From Marivivens aquimaris (GTDB taxonomy: Bacteria > Pseudomonadota > Alphaproteobacteria > Rhodobacterales > Rhodobacteraceae): a stretch of DNA of 64,000 nucleotides. The position numbers and the translations under genes are program-made. The notes beneath the pieces are model-generated. The model did not search any database, was not told the origin of the DNA, and saw only the letters and a list, made by a program, of their open reading frames with translations. This document shows, in pieces, positions 57,196-64,000 of the stretch. Positions within the stretch are counted from its first letter, which is position 1, and each line of letters begins with the position of its first letter. The stretch lies in assembly GCF_015220045.1 (NCBI RefSeq), contig NZ_JADBGB010000001.1, forward strand, positions 434,001 through 498,000. The letters are read 5' to 3'.

Positions 57196-57633
57196 TTACT
57201 GCCTTGTTAGGCTGAGGCGGATACGGTTGCTGTCCTGATCGGTCAAGCCCAGAAGCGGCGCAACCATACGCATAAGGGTATCTTCCTCCGGATCACGGTC
57301 TCCGTCGGTCAAAACGACTTCCCACATCGCGCGGATAACCCCTTCGCGTTTTTCGAGCGCAACCGACTCCTTGATAGCGCGGGTAAAGCGAACGGTATCC
57401 GGCGCCTCTGCTTCGATCTCCTCGCACTCGCGGCGCATCTTGGTCGCATCGAACGGCGAGAGGTCGAATTGTTTGGCCAGAATACGGTCGATCCGGTCGA
57501 TTTCTTCAGGCGCATATTCACCGTCAGCGCGTGCAACGCGAACGAGAAGTGCCCCGATCGCCAGACGGGCATCGGTTTCGGTCAGAGGCGGTCGGGTCGG
57601 GGCGGTCAACTGCCGCAGAAGGTTGCTCAGCAT
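57196..57633 (-). CDS. TerB-family (DjlA N-terminal-like) protein
   Basis: A 145-residue all-helical cytoplasmic protein of the TerB superfamily. The two acidic metal-binding-type repeats are RVARADGEYAPEEIDRID (about 32-49) and VVLTDGDRDPEEDTLMR (about 106-122). TerB domains are linked to tellurite and general stress responses and bind calcium in some cases. This copy stands alone, with no ter genes beside it; the TelA/XpaC operon is 26 kb away. It is probably monocistronic, with its promoter in the 42-bp gap after rlmJ or by read-through. Confidence 0.82.
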   Translation of the reverse strand: MLSNLLRQLTAPTRPPLTETDARLAIGALLVRVARADGEYAPEEIDRIDRILAKQFDLSPFDATKMRRECEEIEAEAPDTVRFTRAIKESVALEKREGVIRAMWEVVLTDGDRDPEEDTLMRMVAPLLGLTDQDSNRIRLSLTRQ

Positions 57634-57675
57634 AGGTTAGGTATAGGTGCGCAAATGCGGACCGAAAAGACCTGC

Positions 57676-58458
57676 TCACGACAAAGCGTTGTAAAGCGTC
57701 GTCAATCGGGCCATTTCGTCGCTCAGACCATAGGGGGCGTTTACGACGAACATGCCCGAGCCGACCATGCGGTGACCTTCACGGGCGGGCGGAAACTGGA
57801 CCTCGTGCTTGATGCCGTCCGGGATCGCCTGCTCCAGCGCGCGGATCATCGGACGATGCAGACCATCGGTCAGGATCGGGTACCAGAGCATGATGACGCC
57901 GACATTCCACTTGCGATGAACGGTCTGGATCAGCCGCGCCATCGCGTCGTAATCGGTCTTCATCTCGTAGGACGGATCGATCAGCAGCACTCCGCGACGT
58001 GGATTGGGCGGGCAAAGCGCGTTGGCCATTTCAGCGCCGTCGCGCTTCTCGATCACCGACAGATTGCCAAGAACCTCGCGCAGCGCCTCGTTTTCGCGCG
58101 GATGCAGTTCAGCCAGACGCAAGCTATCCTCGGCACGCAGCAACTCGGATGCAATGAGCGGCGAGCCCGGGTAGGTGTTCGCCCCGTATTTTGCGCGCAC
58201 CTCGGCCAACGCCTGCGCGTAAGGGTGATCCGCTTCGAACCAACCCAGTTTCTCGGCAATATCGATGCCCGCTTTCGCCTCGCCGGTCTTCACCGCTTCC
58301 GCCGAATCCAGTTCGTACAAACCGCGGCCCGCATGGGTTTCCATGTAGCTCAGCGGCTTGTCCTTCTTGGTCATATAAGCAAGCACCCAAGACAGCAACG
58401 CGTGCTTCTGGACGTCCGCCATATTACCGGCGTGATAGATGTGCTGATAGGAGAGCAT
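57676..58458 (-). CDS. rlmJ: 23S rRNA (adenine(2030)-N6)-methyltransferase
   Basis: A 260-residue SAM-dependent methyltransferase. The N-terminal signature LSYQHIYHAGNMADVQKHALL (2-22), YMETHAGRGLYEL and the catalytic motif IDPSYEMK (about 160) are the RlmJ hallmarks. It modifies A2030 of 23S rRNA, a fine-tuning modification. The ATG at 58458 lies three bases after repeat copy E and has no recognisable ribosome site, so the repeat forms its immediate 5' region. Confidence 0.93.
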   Translation of the reverse strand: MLSYQHIYHAGNMADVQKHALLSWVLAYMTKKDKPLSYMETHAGRGLYELDSAEAVKTGEAKAGIDIAEKLGWFEADHPYAQALAEVRAKYGANTYPGSPLIASELLRAEDSLRLAELHPRENEALREVLGNLSVIEKRDGAEMANALCPPNPRRGVLLIDPSYEMKTDYDAMARLIQTVHRKWNVGVIMLWYPILTDGLHRPMIRALEQAIPDGIKHEVQFPPAREGHRMVGSGMFVVNAPYGLSDEMARLTTLYNALS

Positions 58459-58461
58459 GGC

Positions 58462-58525
58462 TGCTTTTGTGCTTCAAATATCCCGGGGGTGAACGGCCAA
58501 AGGCCGGAGGGGGCAGAGCCCCCTA
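58462..58525 (-). repeat. Dispersed intergenic repeat, copy E (inverted relative to A-D)
   Basis: Read on the minus strand it has the hairpin GGGGGCTCTGCCCCC, then CGGCCTTTGGCCG (changed but still pairing), then TTCACCCCCGGGATATTT and a tail GAAGCACAAAAGCAG. Unlike the other copies it lies between two co-oriented genes (pyrG and rlmJ), directly before the rlmJ start. Confidence 0.8.
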
Positions 58526-58531
58526 AAACGA

Positions 58532-58551
58532 GCGGCGCCCGAAGGCGCCGC
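58532..58551 (-). terminator. Intrinsic terminator of pyrG
   Basis: An 8-bp stem GCGGCGCC / GGCGCCGC with a 4-nt loop lies six bases after the pyrG stop on the minus strand. It is followed by CTCGTTTT. Confidence 0.8.
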
Positions 58552-58557
58552 AATCTC

Positions 58558-60201
58558 TTAGACCAGTCGCGAGTTCTCGACCGCCGCGCGGACGAAGTCC
58601 GCAAACAGCGGGTGCGGCTCGAACGGCTTGGACTTCAGTTCGGGGTGGAACTGGACGCCGATGAACCACGGGTGGTCCTGCCATTCGACAATCTCCGGCA
58701 GACGGCCATCCGGCGACATGCCTGAGAAGCACAGACCGGCGTTCTCCAGCTTCTCGCGGTACTTCACGTCGACCTCGTAGCGGTGACGGTGACGCTCGGC
58801 GATGCGGGTAGTGCCGTAAACTTCGGCAACGCGCGAACCTTCCTTGAGTGAGGCGTTGTACGCGCCAAGACGCATGGTGCCGCCCTTGTCGTCGGTTTCC
58901 TTGCGGGTGACGGTCTGGTTGCCCTGGATCCACTCTTTGAGGTGGTAGACGACCGGCTCGAAACGCTTTGCCCCTGCTTCGTGGTCGAACTCTTCCGAAC
59001 CCGCTTTTTCGATGCCGGCAGCGTTACGCGCGGCTTCGATGACGGCCATCTGCATACCAAGGCAAATGCCGAGGTAGGGGATCTTGCGCTCGCGGGCGAA
59101 CTGGGCCGCCTTGATCTTGCCCTCGGTGCCGCGCTCGCCAAAGCCGCCCGGAACGAGGATCGCGTTGTATTGGCCGAGGCGCTCGCCAACGTCTTCCTTG
59201 TCGAAGTCTTCTGCGTCGACCCACTCGACGTGGACCTTCACACGGTTGGCCATGCCGCCGTGGGTGAGGGCTTCCTTGATCGACTTATAGGCGTCTTCGA
59301 GCTGGACGTACTTGCCCACGATCGCAACGCGGACGTCGCCGTCGGTGTTGTGGATGCGGTCCTGGACGTCGAGCCAGCGCTCGAGGTTCGGACGCGGAGC
59401 TGGCGAGATACCGAAGGCGTCGAGGACGGCTTGGTCGAGGCCCTGACCGTGATAGGCCAGCGGAGCCTCGTAGATCGACTTAAGGTCGTAGGCGGGGATC
59501 ACGGCGTCGGGGCGCACGTTACAGAACAGGGCGATCTTATCGCGCTCTTTCTCGGGAATCGGATGCTCGGAGCGGCAGACCAGAACGTCAGGGGCCAGAC
59601 CGATCGACTGGAGTTCCTTGACCGAGTGCTGGGTCGGCTTGGTTTTCAGTTCGCCCGACGCTGCCAGATAGGGCAGGAGGGTGAGGTGCATCAGGATGCA
59701 CTCGCCGCGCGGACGTTCGTGGGTGAACTGGCGGATGGCTTCGAAGAACGGCAGACCTTCGATGTCGCCGACGGTGCCGCCGATTTCGCAGAGCATGAAG
59801 TCGACTTCGTCCTCACCTTGGCGAAGGAAATCCTTGATCTCGTTGGTGACGTGCGGAATCACCTGAATGGTTTTGCCGAGGTAGGCACCGCGGCGCTCTT
59901 TCTCGAGCACGTTCGAATAGATGCGGCCCGACGAGATCGAGTCGGTGTTGCGTGCAGCAACGCCGGTGAAACGTTCGTAGTGACCGAGGTCGAGGTCGGT
60001 CTCCGCACCGTCGTCGGTGACGAACACTTCGCCATGCTCGAAGGGCGACATCGTGCCCGGATCGACGTTCAGATACGGATCGAGTTTGCGAAGACGGACG
60101 CTGAAACCGCGTGCCTGAAGCAGGGCGCCGAGAGCAGCAGAAGCAAGGCCCTTACCAAGGGACGAGACCACACCGCCGGTAATGAAAATGTAACGCGCCA
60201 T
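58558..60201 (-). CDS. pyrG: CTP synthase
   Basis: A 547-residue enzyme that makes CTP from UTP, ATP and glutamine, the last step of pyrimidine nucleotide synthesis. The N-terminal amidoligase domain begins [18 protein letters not shown] and contains [23 protein letters not shown]. The C-terminal glutaminase domain has GICLGMQ with the nucleophile Cys (about 385) and the His-Glu pair in [10 protein letters not shown]. The length is normal. A promoter with a perfect TATAAT lies about 90 bases upstream and a terminator immediately downstream, so it is transcribed alone. Confidence 0.98.
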   Translation of the reverse strand: MARYIFITGGVVSSLGKGLASAALGALLQARGFSVRLRKLDPYLNVDPGTMSPFEHGEVFVTDDGAETDLDLGHYERFTGVAARNTDSISSGRIYSNVLEKERRGAYLGKTIQVIPHVTNEIKDFLRQGEDEVDFMLCEIGGTVGDIEGLPFFEAIRQFTHERPRGECILMHLTLLPYLAASGELKTKPTQHSVKELQSIGLAPDVLVCRSEHPIPEKERDKIALFCNVRPDAVIPAYDLKSIYEAPLAYHGQGLDQAVLDAFGISPAPRPNLERWLDVQDRIHNTDGDVRVAIVGKYVQLEDAYKSIKEALTHGGMANRVKVHVEWVDAEDFDKEDVGERLGQYNAILVPGGFGERGTEGKIKAAQFARERKIPYLGICLGMQMAVIEAARNAAGIEKAGSEEFDHEAGAKRFEPVVYHLKEWIQGNQTVTRKETDDKGGTMRLGAYNASLKEGSRVAEVYGTTRIAERHRHRYEVDVKYREKLENAGLCFSGMSPDGRLPEIVEWQDHPWFIGVQFHPELKSKPFEPHPLFADFVRAAVENSRLV

Positions 60202-60290
60202 CGGACAGGCAACCCCCGTGTTGTCAGTTCATATATCGAAAAGAGAGAAGGGCCGGATTACGCAGCCAGCCCTATCAACCACGGGATTTA

Positions 60291-60320
60291 ATTATAACCG
60301 GATTCGCCCCGCAAACGCAA
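60291..60320 (-). promoter_or_regulatory. pyrG promoter
   Basis: On the minus strand TTGCGT (60320-60315), an 18-bp spacer and a perfect TATAAT (60296-60291) precede pyrG. The predicted leader is about 82 bases and carries no obvious attenuator. Confidence 0.55.
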
Positions 60321-60389
60321 CCGGACACGCAACATCGTGTTGGGCCAAATGGCCTCAATACCTATACGTAGTGATTACTAGGTAGAGAC

Positions 60390-60791
60390 TTAGTTCGACG
60401 CCGGTGCCGGCGGCAGATCGGGGTCGGTTTCTTCAGCAGGGGCCGCATCGTTTGCAGCATCCGACGGAAGAACCGGCGGCAGCAGATCGCTACCCAGACC
60501 CGGAAGAGCCGTACCGTCTTCGCTCTGCTCTGCAGCGGGCAGGCTGTCCAGAGTGGACGACGAACCGAGCTGTTGGCGTGCGATGATGGTCAGCGCCAGA
60601 GACGAGATGATGAACGCGATTGCGAGGCCCCAAGTGACCTTGCCGAGCGCAGTTGCTGCGCCGCGAGCGGACATAACGCCGCCACCGCCGCCGCCCATGC
60701 CAAGGCCGCCGCCTTCGGAGCGCTGCATGAGGACAACGCCGATGAGGCTCAGTGCGATGATCAGATGTACGACGAGTACGACGCTTTCCAT
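60390..60791 (-). CDS. secG: Preprotein translocase subunit SecG
   Basis: A 133-residue inner-membrane protein. Two helices (VVLVVHLIIALSLIGVVLM at 4-22 and VTWGLAIAFIISSLALTII at 52-70) flank the typical glycine-rich cytoplasmic loop RSEGGGLGMGGGGGGVMSARG. The C-terminal extension of about 55 residues is Pro/Ala/Asp-rich, as in other alphaproteobacteria. It assists SecYE in protein export. secG-pyrG adjacency is common in this group, but here the two are separated by 188 bp containing the pyrG promoter. Confidence 0.95.
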   Translation of the reverse strand: MESVVLVVHLIIALSLIGVVLMQRSEGGGLGMGGGGGGVMSARGAATALGKVTWGLAIAFIISSLALTIIARQQLGSSSTLDSLPAAEQSEDGTALPGLGSDLLPPVLPSDAANDAAPAEETDPDLPPAPASN

Positions 60792-60931
60792 GGGGCTCTA
60801 TCTCTGCCTTCTGTGAACGCGAGGTATCTAGAGGGACAAAGCGCGGGTCGCAACCCCTCATCGGGCCGCAGACCGGACTTTCTCTGGATTGGCGGTCTTG
60901 TGTGGTGGAAAAGAAGGAATAGAAGAAGCCT

Positions 60932-61492
60932 ATGGTTAAATCTTTCGACATCCGCCCCGCCGTTGCCGCCGACGCTCCCGCCATTGCGGACGTGCAGGTT
61001 GCCTCTTGGAACACGACCTATCGCGGGCTGCTGCCTGACGCGCTGATCGACCGGATCACCGTGCCTGATCGCACGCAGCAATGGACGCGGATCATCAACA
61101 CCCTTGATGAAAACGGCACTGGTAAGGTGTTCGTCTGCGAAGCGGATGGAAAGGTCGTCGGCTTTGCTAGCGTTGGCGCGCAGCGCGAGCCGAACCTGAA
61201 AGAGAAGGGCTATGACGCGGAACTGACCTCTGCTTACCTCTATCAGGAGAACCAGCGCCAAGGCATCGGCAACGCGCTGGTGAGTGCCTGTTTCGAAGAA
61301 GGTGCACGACTGGGATATAAAGGTATCACCGCTTGGGTTCTCACAACGAACACGCCCGCGCGGGCGTTCTACGAGAAATTCGGCGGTGAAATCATCGAAG
61401 AACGCGAATCCGACGATCGTCACGAAGGGGTGTCAGAGACCGCTTATGGCTGGTCGGATCTCGCCGCTAAGGTTGCAAAGTCGGTGTCCTGA
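60932..61492 (+). CDS. GNAT-family N-acetyltransferase
   Basis: A 186-residue GNAT fold protein. The acetyl-CoA binding motif ENQRQGIGNALV (motif A, Q/RxxGxG/A) is near residue 109, and the C-terminal NTPARAFYEKFGGEIIEE (motif B) is near 136. The start IRPAVAADAPAIADVQVASWNTTYRGLLP is typical. The substrate is unknown. It is divergent from secG across 140 bp. Confidence 0.88.
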   Translation: MVKSFDIRPAVAADAPAIADVQVASWNTTYRGLLPDALIDRITVPDRTQQWTRIINTLDENGTGKVFVCEADGKVVGFASVGAQREPNLKEKGYDAELTSAYLYQENQRQGIGNALVSACFEEGARLGYKGITAWVLTTNTPARAFYEKFGGEIIEERESDDRHEGVSETAYGWSDLAAKVAKSVS

Positions 61493-61603
61493 GCCGCCTC
61501 TGCGACGTTTCGTTTCGATTTCATGACAGAATGCGGTTCCCTGCCCACAAAAGCACCGCTATACGGACGCGGGTTTTGAGCCGCTAATCGAGGAGACTCA
61601 GGT

Positions 61604-62899
61604 ATGGCCAACGTAGTCGTCGTCGGTGCCCAATGGGGTGACGAGGGTAAAGGCAAGATTGTGGACTGGTTGTCGGAACGCGCCGATGTGATCGCGCGAT
61701 TCCAGGGCGGCCACAACGCCGGCCATACGCTGGTGATCGACGGAAAGGTCTACAAGCTGCACGTTCTGCCTTCGGGCGTCGTTCGCGGCGGTAAGCTGTC
61801 CGTCATCGGCAACGGTGTCGTTCTCGACCCTTGGCACCTTGTGAAAGAGATCGCTTCGGTCCGCGAGCAGGGCGTCGATATCTCCAAGGAAACGCTGATG
61901 ATCGCGGAAAACACGCCGCTGATCCTGCCGATCCACGGTGAGCTTGACCGCGCTCGCGAAGAAGCCGCTTCGGCTGGCACCAAGATCGGCACCACCGGTC
62001 GCGGCATCGGTCCGGCATACGAAGACAAAGTGGGCCGCCGTTCGGTTCGCGTGGCCGACCTCGCTGACGATGCGACGCTCGAAGCCCGCGTCGACCGCGC
62101 GCTGCTGCACCACAACGCGCTGCGCAAAGGTTTGGGCATGGAGCCTGTCGACCGTGACGCGCTGATCGCACAGCTCAAAGAGATCGCTCCGTCGGTTCTC
62201 GAATTCGCCGCTCCCGTTTGGAAGGTTCTGAACGAGAAGCGCAAAGCCGGTAAGCGTATCCTGTTCGAAGGTGCTCAGGGCGCGCTGCTCGACATCGACT
62301 TCGGCACCTATCCGTTCGTCACCTCGTCGAACGTGATCGCAGGTCAGGCCGCAACCGGTGTCGGCATCGGCCCGGGTTCGATCGACTACGTCCTCGGCAT
62401 CGTCAAAGCCTACACCACCCGCGTGGGTGAGGGTCCGTTCCCGACCGAACTGCACGACGAAGACGGTCAGCGTCTGGGCGAGCGCGGCCACGAGTTCGGC
62501 ACCACCACGGGCCGCAAGCGCCGCTGTGGCTGGTTCGACGCCGCTCTGGTCCGTCAGACCTGCGCGACTTCGGGCATCACCGGTATCTCGCTGACCAAGC
62601 TGGACGTTCTGGACGGCTTCGAGACGCTGAAAATCTGCGTGGGCTACGACCTCGACGGCAAACAACTCGACTATCTGCCGACCGCTGCGGACGAGCAGGC
62701 ACGCTGCACCCCGATCTACGAAGAAATGCCGGGCTGGTCGGAATCGACCGAAGGCGCTCGTTCGTGGAACGACCTGCCGGCCAACGCCATCAAGTACGTC
62801 AAGCGCGTCGAAGAGCTGATCGAGTGCCCCGTTGCGCTTCTGTCGACCTCGCCGGAGCGTGAAGACACCATCCTCGTCACCGACCCGTTCGCTGACTGA
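61604..62899 (+). CDS. purA: Adenylosuccinate synthetase
   Basis: A 431-residue GTP-dependent enzyme that joins IMP and aspartate in AMP synthesis. [16 protein letters not shown] (8-23) holds the phosphate loop and catalytic Asp, and [10 protein letters not shown] follows with the catalytic His. [14 protein letters not shown], the switch [24 protein letters not shown] and the C-terminal GWSEST are also present. GAGGAG lies upstream of the ATG. It overlaps the DUF2842 gene by one base (TGATG). Confidence 0.98.
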   Translation: MANVVVVGAQWGDEGKGKIVDWLSERADVIARFQGGHNAGHTLVIDGKVYKLHVLPSGVVRGGKLSVIGNGVVLDPWHLVKEIASVREQGVDISKETLMIAENTPLILPIHGELDRAREEAASAGTKIGTTGRGIGPAYEDKVGRRSVRVADLADDATLEARVDRALLHHNALRKGLGMEPVDRDALIAQLKEIAPSVLEFAAPVWKVLNEKRKAGKRILFEGAQGALLDIDFGTYPFVTSSNVIAGQAATGVGIGPGSIDYVLGIVKAYTTRVGEGPFPTELHDEDGQRLGERGHEFGTTTGRKRRCGWFDAALVRQTCATSGITGISLTKLDVLDGFETLKICVGYDLDGKQLDYLPTAADEQARCTPIYEEMPGWSESTEGARSWNDLPANAIKYVKRVEELIECPVALLSTSPEREDTILVTDPFAD

Positions 62900-63153
62900 T
62901 GGACTACAAGCGTCGCAAACGGCTGGCGCTCCTGATCCTGCTGGTCGGGATGCCGGCCTATGTGATCTTCGCGGTGACGGTCATGTCCAACATCGACCGT
63001 TTCCCGAAGTGGGTTGAGCTGCCGACATATATCTTCCTCGGCCTTGCGTGGGCCCTGCCGTTCCGCTGGGTGTTCCTCGGCATCGGCAAAGAGGATCCGG
63101 ACAAAGAAAAAGAAAACGCCGCGGCCAGTTTGGTCCGCGGCGTTTTCCTTTAG
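62899..63153 (+). CDS. DUF2842 family small membrane protein
   Basis: An 84-residue protein with two transmembrane helices (LALLILLVGMPAYVIFAVTVM at 9-29 and LPTYIFLGLAWALPFRWVFLGI at 41-62), followed by a charged tail. It is recognised as DUF2842, an alphaproteobacterial family of unknown function often found after purA. The ATG is embedded in the purA stop. Its last ten codons overlap a strong intrinsic terminator whose T tract ends before the stop codon, so some transcripts may lack a stop. Its TAG overlaps the end of the convergent gene by four bases. Confidence 0.88.
   Translation: MDYKRRKRLALLILLVGMPAYVIFAVTVMSNIDRFPKWVELPTYIFLGLAWALPFRWVFLGIGKEDPDKEKENAAASLVRGVFL
63113..63146. terminator. 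Bidirectional terminator lying inside the DUF2842 coding sequence
   Basis: A perfect 12-bp stem AAAACGCCGCGG / CCGCGGCGTTTT with a 10-nt loop has A residues before and T residues after. It serves both convergent genes: on the minus strand it follows the chemotaxis-type gene's stop, and on the plus strand it lies before the DUF2842 stop. Confidence 0.88.
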
Positions 63154-64000
63154 AACAGTTCGATCTTGAGATCGGCTTCGCTGGAATCGGAGCTCAGGTT
63201 GGAGGCGTTTCCGCCCTCGAGGTGGACCCTTCGCTGCGAGTACATGACATATTTGTCCGACAGCTGCCGGATCAGATCGTCCACGCCTTCGCGGATGTCC
63301 GCAGAGAGGTCACGGTCGCGGATGAATTTGTTCATCGCGCGGAGCATCTCGTCGATGGTCTCGGCCTGCTGGCGAATGACGTCGCCGTTCTGTGCGCAGG
63401 ACAGCGCCTCGCGAATGGAGCCTTCGATGTTGTTGGCCGTCGCGCGCTTTTCTTCCTGCTGCATCGAGTTCAGTTCGATGAGCTGTTCGAAGTTCGTCGT
63501 CACGTCGCCAACGCTACTGCGCGCCTTTTTGAGCGTGTTGGTTTGCGAATCCAGCCGCTCCAGCACGCCGCTGCGATAGCGGAAATCGCCCTTGCTCTCC
63601 GACTGGCTGGTGTAGACGCTGAGTTCGGTCAGCACTTCGTCCACGATGGGGCCAAGGCGTTCGGTGATCTCTGCGGTTTCATTGGCAAGGCGACGCACCT
63701 CGCCCGAGATGACGGCGAATTCCTTTCCGACCGAACCGGCGCGGGCAGAAGCGATGGTGGCATTGATCGCGATGATCTTGATCTCGCGGCTGAAACTTTC
63801 GACGCTTTGCAGCTCGTAGCGCATACTGTCGATCGACTTGGCAATCGTTGCCATGGTCTGACGGGATGCGGTGATTTCCGCACGGACGCGTTCACCCACT
63901 GCAATCGCGTCGGCCAGATCGGCCTCAAGCGCGCGCTGATCCTCGCGGTAGGACTGCGCCATGGTGTCGAGGTTGCCCAAGTGCGCGACGGCGGCGTCGG
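63150..64000 (-). CDS. Methyl-accepting chemotaxis-type signalling protein (5' end beyond window)
   Basis: The frame is open to the window edge, so at least 283 residues are seen and the N-terminus is missing. The MCP cytoplasmic signalling tip is present: EIKIIAINATIASARAGSVGKEFAVISGEVRRLANE (about 70-105 of the visible part) with the conserved hairpin residues. Coiled coil lies on both sides, then a helical C-terminus without a CheB/CheR pentapeptide (ends LKIELF). It probably signals to a CheA-type kinase or another coiled-coil partner. No che gene is in the window. The TTG at 63978-63980 is an internal codon, not the start. Confidence 0.85.
   Translation of the reverse strand, partial: DAAVAHLGNLDTMAQSYREDQRALEADLADAIAVGERVRAEITASRQTMATIAKSIDSMRYELQSVESFSREIKIIAINATIASARAGSVGKEFAVISGEVRRLANETAEITERLGPIVDEVLTELSVYTSQSESKGDFRYRSGVLERLDSQTNTLKKARSSVGDVTTNFEQLIELNSMQQEEKRATANNIEGSIREALSCAQNGDVIRQQAETIDEMLRAMNKFIRDRDLSADIREGVDDLIRQLSDKYVMYSQRRVHLEGGNASNLSSDSSEADLKIELF

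Noticed and set aside
60341..60385. Terminator candidate after secG (GGCC-AAAT-GGCC and ACCTA/TAGGT)
   Set aside because: The stems are four to five bp without a T tract; not convincing.
1..64000. Insertion sequences, prophage, integrons, CRISPR arrays, rRNA genes or a replication origin
   Set aside because: No transposase, integrase, phage structural gene, regularly spaced repeat, rRNA or dnaA/parB-type element was seen on either strand.

Overview
The window is chromosomal DNA, roughly 60% G+C, from an alphaproteobacterium. It is most likely a member of the Rhodobacteraceae (Roseobacter group). Pointers are a class I PHA synthase with phasin and PhaR, a PleD-type diguanylate cyclase beside a DUF3572 gene, DUF2842 after purA, a DUF983/Nudix pair, two glutamine-synthetase paralogues in a polyamine-type cluster, and a dispersed G+C-rich intergenic repeat ending in CCCCGGGATATTT that I recognise as typical of this family. 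The genus cannot be fixed from the sequence. There is no insertion sequence, prophage, CRISPR array or rRNA gene. One tRNA gene is present. No stretch longer than 300 bases lacks a gene; the longest gap (24564-24811, 248 bases) holds a candidate leader peptide and attenuator.

Layout: 1-5.1 kb has pyrD with an ArsC-like gene and DUF952, a periplasmic 5'-nucleotidase, and a small overlapping operon (GFA-like, DUF1992, SRAP). 5.1-12.1 kb has a cupredoxin-like protein, tRNA-Gly(TCC), an ABC exporter, an acyl-CoA synthetase, metG and a small outer-membrane barrel. 12.1-15.2 kb has an SDR, an aldo/keto reductase, a NUDT19-like Nudix hydrolase and DUF983. 15.3-17.4 kb is an envelope-stress style cassette: EF-hand protein, ECF sigma factor, putative anti-sigma factor and metal-sensor protein. 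17.4-20.5 kb has pleD, DUF3572, a HAD phosphatase and a TetR regulator. 20.5-23.5 kb is the zinc uptake locus znuA / zur-znuC-znuB, with a perfect Zur box in the divergent promoter. 23.5-26.2 kb has asd with an upstream Thr/Met/Lys-rich leader peptide, then dtd and a PfkB sugar kinase.

26.2-31.6 kb is a tight six-gene operon: a 28-residue membrane peptide, XpaC, TelA, a DUF2927 lipoprotein, an SPFH protein with a GYF_2 tail, and a zinc-ribbon membrane protein. 31.8-39.2 kb has rluB and a DctPQM-type TRAP transporter with its DctB/DctD two-component system. The DctD protein lacks the GAFTGA loop. 39.3-41.8 kb has a LysR regulator facing a DUF4386 and NmrA-like gene pair. 41.8-46.3 kb is the PHA locus: phaZ diverges from phaC, followed by phaP and phaR, with three exact CTGC-N3-GCAG PhaR-type sites in front of phaP.

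46.4-57 kb has a second LysR gene, a DegT-type aminotransferase, and a gamma-glutamyl-polyamine type catabolic operon (two glutamine-synthetase-like ligases, a class I amidotransferase, a 74-residue unknown, an FAD oxidase). This operon is fed by an adjacent polar-amino-acid-type ABC transporter. 57-64 kb is housekeeping: TerB-like, rlmJ, pyrG, secG, a GNAT gene, purA, DUF2842 and the truncated end of a chemotaxis-type signalling protein.

Most operons use ATGA, TGATG or TAATG start/stop overlaps. The items I would look at first are the asd leader peptide with mutually exclusive hairpins, the TelA/SPFH operon with its tiny first gene, the five-copy intergenic repeat that also supplies the C-terminus of a LysR protein, and the paired GATC-type operators before the polyamine operon.
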